Shown in pieces: positions 4,009 through 9,328 of a stretch of DNA of 9,328 nt. The notes below the pieces were generated by a model, which worked only from the letters and a program-made list of their open reading frames with translations, ran no database searches and was not told where the DNA came from. The position numbers were made by a program, and so were the translations under genes. The stretch spans positions 1 to 9,328 of the forward strand of contig JBBISU010000113.1 in NCBI GenBank assembly GCA_037441225.1, read 5' to 3'. The DNA is from JBBFMJ01 sp037441225 (GTDB taxonomy: Bacteria > Acidobacteriota > Thermoanaerobaculia > UBA2201). How positions within the stretch are numbered: position 1 is the first letter of the stretch; each line of letters starts with the position of its first letter.

Positions 4009-6348
4009 TCACCATATAACCACAGATTTGGTATTTTTTGTTATAAAGCCCGTTTCATTATCGTAGTAATCCTTCAAATCACCTTTTTTTATGTAACCAA
4101 TTTCTCTTATCATTTCAGGCATATTTTCAGTATTTTTTGGTATTGAAATTACATATTGATAAAAATCTGCTTTAATTGAATCAAACACCTTTTTCCTTTC
4201 AAACAGATTCTCTATATTTATTAATTCTAAATACTTCTTCCAAATATTTTTTGCCTCTTCATCTAACTCTATAAAGATATCAACTTTTGGATAATCTCCA
4301 TCTATAAGTTTAAAATCTGATATTGATGTGGTCTCATCCCCATTATCGGTGTCGTATCGGAGTTTTTCCACAGCTTCGAGTAGGTTTCTTGATGTATCCT
4401 GTGATTTCTTTTCTTTCGTTTCTTTGTAATAATAGTCTATCATTTCCAAAAATTCACTTTCTTTTATTTCATGTTTTGTTGATAGAATTTTCTCGGTTAT
4501 ACTAAGTAAAACAATATCGTAGATGTATGAAGCATACTTTTTCCCATTTTTGTTTATTAATGTTATAATAAAAACCTCGCCTTTATTGTAACTATTCCTA
4601 TTGCATCTTCCTGATGCTTGATTTATAGAATCCAACGGTGCTATATCCCTTACAACAATATCAAAATCTATGTCAACACCTGCTTCAACAAGTTGAGTAG
4701 TTACAGCAACCTTATATTTTTTATCTTTTATATCTTTTATTCTTTGAAGGCGTTCTTTAGGTGTTATGTGACTTGAAAGATAGGTAATTGAACCAACTTT
4801 TTCCTTTATCAAGTTATAGAAATCCTTTGCAGATGATATAGTGTTAAAAATAAACAAATATGTTTTCCCATTATTTAAGTCAAAATAATTACTCAAATTA
4901 TCAATTGTCATAGGATTGTTCAATAAAGGTTTCAAAATGACCCTATTTAATTGATTGAAATAATAGTTCTTGTTTATTAGTTCCATTGTTTCTGCTCTTT
5001 CAAATATCAAAGGTTCTGTTGCTGTAACAAATATTATATAAGTATTTAGCATCTCAGAAAGAGATTTTAAAATATTTCTCAAAAGTAACCAATATTTAAT
5101 AGGTATGGATTGAACTTCGTCAAGAATAATGATTGAATTGGCAAGGCGGTGGAATTTTCTAATAGTGTTATTTTTATTTGAAATTAGAGTATGAAAGAGT
5201 TGTACGAAGGTAGTCACTATTATTTCAGAGTTCCATCCTTCAATAAGAATCTTTGCCTCATCAGATTCAAATTCATTATCTTGCTTTTTATAATAAACCT
5301 CTGATAGATGATGATGTTTCAAGAGAATGTTTGTGTCAGGTTGAATATTGTTTGCTTTCATAACCGATTCAAATACTTCCGAATTCTGTTCTATTATACT
5401 TAAGAAAGGTAAGGCATAAACAATTCTTGGTTCTATTGCATTTTTTGATTTTATGGTTTCTCTTAATTTTAAGGCAAAGGAAAGGGATGTTAATGTTTTA
5501 CCTAAACCTGTTGGAAGATTTAAAGAATAAATTTTTTTGTTCAAATCAATCTCATATTTTAATACTTCATTATATGCTTTTTCCCTTAAATTATTTATAG
5601 GAGATTCAGGAAAAAATGTCTTTTTTTTATAATTATTTACTATGTCAACACTATTAAACTCTTTTCTTATAATCGCATTTTTATCCCTTAAAACTACCTC
5701 ACTTTTATCAGCATCAAGGAGGAGTGAATAGAGAAAATTTAGAGTTATATATATATTAACATTATCATTTATGTTTCTGATAAATCTTTTTATTTGTTTT
5801 GATTCTTTTTCAAAACTTCCTATCCATTGACATATAATTTGTTTATTTAACAATAATGGCAAACCTCCTTTGTAAAGATTTTCGCACAGGATAGAAAATC
5901 TTTTGTTTTCTATGCTTTCAAGCTGCTTTTGTAATAATTCTGTATCTTTATTATCAAATAATACATCATCTCTAATATCACGCAAATTCCCATGATGCCT
6001 TTTGATAACAAGAAAAGCAAAAACTGAAAAAAGTGCGTCAGATAATGACAATTCTTTAGTTAAGTAATATCCACAAACTGCTGAAAAAAGGCCATGAGAT
6101 GCCTCCTTTTTTTTTAGCATTTCTCTTTCTTTTTTGTTCGCTTTTAGATAATCCTGAAAATATCTGGTTGCTTTTCCGATGTCATGACTAAGTGCAATAA
6201 TCTTACATAAATCTTTAAATTTTTCTCTAACTTCTAAAGGTTTTTCAAAAAGGAATAATTCAGAAAGTACAGCAACGCCTATTAAATGATTTTCTAACGG
6301 TATTTCGGGATGTGAGTAAAGTTCAGAAGAAGGTAATGTTTTCTCCAT
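4009..6348 (-). CDS. cas3: CRISPR-associated nuclease/helicase Cas3
   Basis: Cas3 is recruited to Cascade-bound target DNA, unwinds it and cuts it. The ATG at 6348 gives 779 residues, a normal single-chain HD-helicase length; an in-frame TTG at 6354 would add two. Both starts lie inside the cas5 3' end and neither shows a Shine-Dalgarno, so translation is probably coupled. Counting from the ATG, the HD nuclease has H13 and H21, H55-D56 (LSHDIGK), H85 (SHG) and H118-H119. The helicase follows with Walker A PTGLGKT (279-285), Walker B DEVQ (410-413), motif III VTATEP (441-446), TTQLVEAGVD (about 550-559) and motif VI QASGRCNRN (577-585). All key residues are present, so it should be active. The stop is 3 bp before cas6. 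Confidence 0.97.
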   Translation of the reverse strand: MEKTLPSSELYSHPEIPLENHLIGVAVLSELFLFEKPLEVREKFKDLCKIIALSHDIGKATRYFQDYLKANKKEREMLKKKEASHGLFSAVCGYYLTKELSLSDALFSVFAFLVIKRHHGNLRDIRDDVLFDNKDTELLQKQLESIENKRFSILCENLYKGGLPLLLNKQIICQWIGSFEKESKQIKRFIRNINDNVNIYITLNFLYSLLLDADKSEVVLRDKNAIIRKEFNSVDIVNNYKKKTFFPESPINNLREKAYNEVLKYEIDLNKKIYSLNLPTGLGKTLTSLSFALKLRETIKSKNAIEPRIVYALPFLSIIEQNSEVFESVMKANNIQPDTNILLKHHHLSEVYYKKQDNEFESDEAKILIEGWNSEIIVTTFVQLFHTLISNKNNTIRKFHRLANSIIILDEVQSIPIKYWLLLRNILKSLSEMLNTYIIFVTATEPLIFERAETMELINKNYYFNQLNRVILKPLLNNPMTIDNLSNYFDLNNGKTYLFIFNTISSAKDFYNLIKEKVGSITYLSSHITPKERLQRIKDIKDKKYKVAVTTQLVEAGVDIDFDIVVRDIAPLDSINQASGRCNRNSYNKGEVFIITLINKNGKKYASYIYDIVLLSITEKILSTKHEIKESEFLEMIDYYYKETKEKKSQDTSRNLLEAVEKLRYDTDNGDETTSISDFKLIDGDYPKVDIFIELDEEAKNIWKKYLELINIENLFERKKVFDSIKADFYQYVISIPKNTENMPEMIREIGYIKKGDLKDYYDNETGFITKNTKSVVIW

Positions 6349-7042
6349 TTTCAAGTTTATAAAAAATAATACTTTTTGCCTTTACGGTTTTACCGTCTGG
6401 TTCAAATATTACATTTCCATATTTTTCTACCACCCTTTCCTGATTCATTCTAATAGGAATCTTTTCCTTAAAATATTTTTTCCCTGTTTCAATCTCAAGG
6501 CAATTTTCATATATGTTATCTTCTGCAATTGGTGTTTGAATTTCTACTAATTCTTTATTTGTTTTTTCTTCTGCTTGATATTCATCTATATATTTAAAAT
6601 CTGCAAGCAATTCACTTAAACCAAGTGAAACTGTATATATACTTTTATGCTCCTTCATATAATCTGCGATTTTATTAAATATATTTTCATCCTTATGTAT
6701 AAAGTAAATTCTGAAATAAGGGTCTTTTAAAAATTCAGTTCTTATTTGTGTTCTTGGCTCATGGTATTGATTGCTAAAAAGAGTCCAATAACTTCCTTTT
6801 GTGTTTATGAGATTTATACCCATTCTTACCTTTTTTACAGGATTTACAATCTTAAGGGCAATCTTACACTTATCCAGAGAGAAGACTTGCAAATATTCAT
6901 TTTTATCTATACCATAAATAGCCCCAAGGATACCTGCAACGGTAGAAGGTGGTGGGAAGGAAAAAGTGAGGGGTGATGAAGTAGTATAAAATTTACGAAA
7001 ATGTGCATAATCACCCCATATATCAAAAACCAGCACTTTCAT
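6323..7042 (-). CDS. cas5: Cascade subunit Cas5 (Cas5h, type I-B)
   Basis: Cas5 caps the 5' handle of the crRNA and joins Cas8 to the Cas7 backbone. The 239-residue protein begins MKVLVFDIWGDYAHFRKFYT and continues into TTSSPLTFSFPPPSTVAGILGAIYG (about 20-44). This is the N-terminal signature of the Hmari (I-B) Cas5 subfamily. A histidine in SNQYHEPRTQIR near the middle fits the family, though in I-B systems cleavage is left to Cas6. The ATG is 9 bp after the cas7 stop, with GAGG (7050-7053) seven bases before it. The last codons overlap the start of cas3 by 26 bp. Confidence 0.94.
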   Translation of the reverse strand: MKVLVFDIWGDYAHFRKFYTTSSPLTFSFPPPSTVAGILGAIYGIDKNEYLQVFSLDKCKIALKIVNPVKKVRMGINLINTKGSYWTLFSNQYHEPRTQIRTEFLKDPYFRIYFIHKDENIFNKIADYMKEHKSIYTVSLGLSELLADFKYIDEYQAEEKTNKELVEIQTPIAEDNIYENCLEIETGKKYFKEKIPIRMNQERVVEKYGNVIFEPDGKTVKAKSIIFYKLENGENITFF

Positions 7043-7051
7043 AACTAAACC

Positions 7052-7969
7052 TCAAAAGTTAAGGGGTTCAGGTTTAAAACTAGCAAGAGCATCCTCTATT
7101 TTTATATCTTGTCCATCTTTTACAAATGAAATCCTTTTATCAACTTTTAATTGGATTTTTTCAATCTTATCCTTATGATCGTTCAATGCCTTTATAAGAT
7201 TTGTAATGTCTATTTTCAAATCAGTAATACTTCTGATTGCTTCGTCATTTTTATCTGAAATTATTGATATTCTCTTATCTAACTCTCCGATATGGAAGTT
7301 TTGATTCTCTTTATAAATTACCTGCATTAAAATTCTTGGAACTTGACCAAATTTTGAACCAGATATAAGGTTTTTTGTTCCATTCCATATACCCTCAAGC
7401 ATCAAAGAAACATCTTCTTCTGTTAAATTTATACCCTGAACTTGTGCTGCATTTTCATTGACAACACCATAAAAAACTATCAGCGAATAAGGGAGGATAT
7501 ATCTTTCAGTAAAGGTACCTTGTTGCTTTTCTGCTGCAGATGGCATGACTGTAGTGCCTTTAATGTAAGTAATGTTAACCTTATGGAGCGACCTACCATA
7601 TTTGAATTGAACCGGCCCCGTTAATGCCATTGTTTGTTTTTGAACAGCCGTTGTGGCACCAAACAATCTTATATCAATACATTTTTCTATAACATTTCTT
7701 GGATTATTTTCAAAATCTTTCAATCTATCTTCTTTTGTTTTTAAATCGCCTTTTTCATCTCGTATTTCACAAATAAAGATGTCTTTCCCTTTATACTTAT
7801 GAAGATAATCCCTTATAGTCCTTTTCAGTCTCACATCAGTAACAATATTTATCCCCGTTTCTTCATCAATTCTTGGTTTGTTTTCATCAACAGGATCTCC
7901 ATTAGGATTGGCATCAGTTACATCATAAAGAAACAAAATTTCTAAACGGTTTTTAACTAATTTTGACAT
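7052..7969 (-). CDS. cas7: Cascade backbone subunit Cas7 (Csh2, type I-B)
   Basis: Cas7 polymerises along the crRNA spacer and forms the Cascade backbone. The 305-residue protein matches Csh2. It has LYDVTDANPNGDP near the N-terminus (about 14-26), TDVRLKRTIRDYL (44-56), DIRLFGA (99-105) and TGPVQF (117-122). The NPNGDP and TDVRLKR blocks are characteristic of this branch of RAMP backbone proteins. A charged helical segment occupies about 228-280. It starts 3 bp after the cas8 stop, with a strong GGAGG 8 bp before the ATG overlapping the end of cas8. Nothing suggests damage. Confidence 0.96.
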   Translation of the reverse strand: MSKLVKNRLEILFLYDVTDANPNGDPVDENKPRIDEETGINIVTDVRLKRTIRDYLHKYKGKDIFICEIRDEKGDLKTKEDRLKDFENNPRNVIEKCIDIRLFGATTAVQKQTMALTGPVQFKYGRSLHKVNITYIKGTTVMPSAAEKQQGTFTERYILPYSLIVFYGVVNENAAQVQGINLTEEDVSLMLEGIWNGTKNLISGSKFGQVPRILMQVIYKENQNFHIGELDKRISIISDKNDEAIRSITDLKIDITNLIKALNDHKDKIEKIQLKVDKRISFVKDGQDIKIEDALASFKPEPLNF

Positions 7970-7972
7970 AAT

Positions 7973-9328
7973 TTATTCCTCCTTTTTATTATTTTCTTTT
8001 GAATATACAGCTGATGCTATATCATCAACAAGGTTCATTCCACAGGCAAAATAAAAGTTTATCTCATCAACTGACATTTTCCAGTTGTCACCTGCTTCAA
8101 TAAGATATTTTGACACCTCTGATGCAATAAGCCTTTTACCTTTGTCAAAGGAATCATACTCCTCAAGCTTATTCTGCACTTGTGGCAAAAGTGCTTTAAT
8201 ATCTTGTTCATCCATTTTGAGCCCTTTAAGTTTCTTCATAAAAGGTTTAGCATTTCTATCTGCCCACTGCTTATTGAGAAGTAATTGAGTTAATGCACCT
8301 AACAGGAATACACCCCGCTTTACAGGATTGCTAAATGTTTTACCATATCTCTCAAAAATACTACTAAAAATGCTTTCCTCCATATTTACCTCCTCATAAA
8401 ATGTTATTAAATCAAGATTACTAAAAAAGATTATGTTCATTAATGCATCCTTTACTCTGAAACTATAATAACCATCATTTACAAACTCTCTTCTAATTAC
8501 AGCCATAAAAAATTTCATAAGGAAAGAAAAATCAATTTTTCTACCCTTAAAAACTTTATCAACTATTTCAAGAAAGTATTTATTCAGGTCATTTTCTCTT
8601 TTGCCTTCTGTTGATTTAGAGAAAAATGTCCTTATTGTTCCGAAGGTAAATCCTTTGTCAGAATCATTATTAAAAACCCTATCAACTTCAACTTTTGCCT
8701 CAAAGATTTTTTTAATCCTTGAAGGGAAGACATCCTCTATCAGTAATAAAATTCTTTCTGCACTTTGTTCTTTGCTTAGAAATAAAAAATTAATAGTTAG
8801 TATATCTTTTTCATCTGCAAGTATTTCAAGAATATCTTTATCATCGCTTGTTATTTTCTTTTTAACTCTATCTTTCAATGAAACTGTTTTTCTTGAATCC
8901 GATAATATAGCAATTATCTTAGTTTCAACATCTACACCTTCTAAAAGCAGCTTGGGAATAAGCAAATATCTTAATCCATAAAATCCAAAAGAAAGGTTTT
9001 TCTCAATAAACTTCCGCCCTTCTTCTAATTCAAGTTTGCATTCAGGACATACAGGGTAGTTTTTCCAAGCAATATTTTCATCAAATCCTCCAGTTATAAA
9101 CCCGGGCTTATCTATAGTGTAAAATTTAAATACACCGGAATCACCTGATACTAATGCTTTCCTCTCTCCACATATAGAGCAATCCTTATCACTTGCAGAA
9201 ATCCCAACAATTTTTTGAGTTTCAATTTCTTTAAGTAATTCTTTAAATACATCAAAATCTCCAATATATTTCCATTCATTCTCTTGCTTAATTTTTATAG
9301 TTAAAAGCTTGCCTTCCTTTTTATCTAT
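7973..9328 (-). CDS. cas8b: Cascade large subunit Cas8b (Csh1), 5' end beyond the window
   Basis: The reading frame stays open without a stop from 7975 to the window edge, giving 451 residues of the C-terminal part. The true start lies to the right of 9328. Near the visible N-terminus a zinc-finger-like pair, CSICG and CPEC (fragment residues 50-53 and 94-97), brackets SGDSGVFKFYTIDKPGF. This arrangement is typical of Csh1/TM1802-type Cas8b. GLRYLLIPKLLLEG follows and the rest is largely helical, as expected for the small-subunit-like C-terminus. Cas8b recognises the PAM and completes Cascade. A TTG at 8965 could be mistaken for the start, but the family-typical sequence continues in frame upstream of it. 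The stop is 3 bp before cas7. Confidence 0.92.
   Translation of the reverse strand: MDKKEGKLLTIKIKQENEWKYIGDFDVFKELLKEIETQKIVGISASDKDCSICGERKALVSGDSGVFKFYTIDKPGFITGGFDENIAWKNYPVCPECKLELEEGRKFIEKNLSFGFYGLRYLLIPKLLLEGVDVETKIIAILSDSRKTVSLKDRVKKKITSDDKDILEILADEKDILTINFLFLSKEQSAERILLLIEDVFPSRIKKIFEAKVEVDRVFNNDSDKGFTFGTIRTFFSKSTEGKRENDLNKYFLEIVDKVFKGRKIDFSFLMKFFMAVIRREFVNDGYYSFRVKDALMNIIFFSNLDLITFYEEVNMEESIFSSIFERYGKTFSNPVKRGVFLLGALTQLLLNKQWADRNAKPFMKKLKGLKMDEQDIKALLPQVQNKLEEYDSFDKGKRLIASEVSKYLIEAGDNWKMSVDEINFYFACGMNLVDDIASAVYSKENNKKEE
7978..7982 (-). promoter_or_regulatory. Shine-Dalgarno of cas7
   Basis: GGAGG on the minus strand lies 8 bp before the cas7 ATG at 7969, within the final cas8b codons. 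It shows that this genome does use Shine-Dalgarno initiation inside the cas operon, which makes its absence before cas1 and cas2 informative. Confidence 0.75.

Noticed and set aside
7973..8965. cas8b taken as a complete 330-residue gene starting at the TTG at 8965
   Set aside because: The frame remains open to the window edge, and the upstream codons encode the CxxC...CxxC region and GLRY sequence expected of Csh1, so the gene is cut by the window rather than short.
8601..8981. Plus-strand open frame of 126 codons antisense to cas8b
   Set aside because: It overlaps the Cas8b frame completely and is Ser/Leu/Ile-rich, as expected for antisense of an AT-rich Lys/Glu-rich gene. No family resemblance.

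Overview
This window is an AT-rich bacterial type I-B CRISPR-Cas locus (roughly 30% GC by eye). Every gene is on the minus strand, so transcription runs from high to low coordinates. The organism cannot be named from this sequence. Good Shine-Dalgarno sites before some genes and two 23S-rRNA-intervening-sequence (IVS/S23) type genes point to a bacterium. The mix of AT-rich coding DNA with short-word minisatellites is a pattern I associate with uncultured or thermophilic anaerobes, but that is a weak inference.

Layout in transcription order. The interference module comes first: cas8b/csh1 (5' part cut by the right edge of the window), cas7/csh2, cas5h, cas3 (HD nuclease plus helicase) and cas6. 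It is tightly packed, with gaps of 3-9 bp or overlaps. Next is an IVS-family four-helix-bundle gene lying between two inverted tracts of a 9-bp repeat. The adaptation genes follow: cas1, a second unrelated IVS-family gene, cas2 and cas4. Last come a 231-bp AT-rich leader and a CRISPR array of two identical 37-bp repeats with one 36-bp spacer. The array is read on the same strand, because its repeat ends in ATTGAAAC on the minus strand. Bases 1-50 are a GC-rich short-word tract (CAACGGACA-type) rather than further array.

The cas genes form a complete, apparently intact system. Cas8b, Cas7, Cas5 and Cas6 should build Cascade, Cas3 degrades the target, and Cas1, Cas2 and Cas4 acquire spacers. 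All catalytic motifs I looked for are present.

The unusual part is the two inserted IVS-type genes. One sits exactly at the interference/adaptation boundary, the other splits cas1 from cas2. Both are bordered by inverted short repeats. The larger pair (six well-kept 9-mers against twelve) could fold the polycistronic mRNA into a long stem with the gene in its loop. That is the architecture of IVS elements in 23S rRNA, which RNase III cuts out. The insertions have left marks: cas6 carries a Ser/Asn tail translated from the repeat, and both cas1 and cas2, the genes just downstream of the insertions, lack a visible Shine-Dalgarno site.
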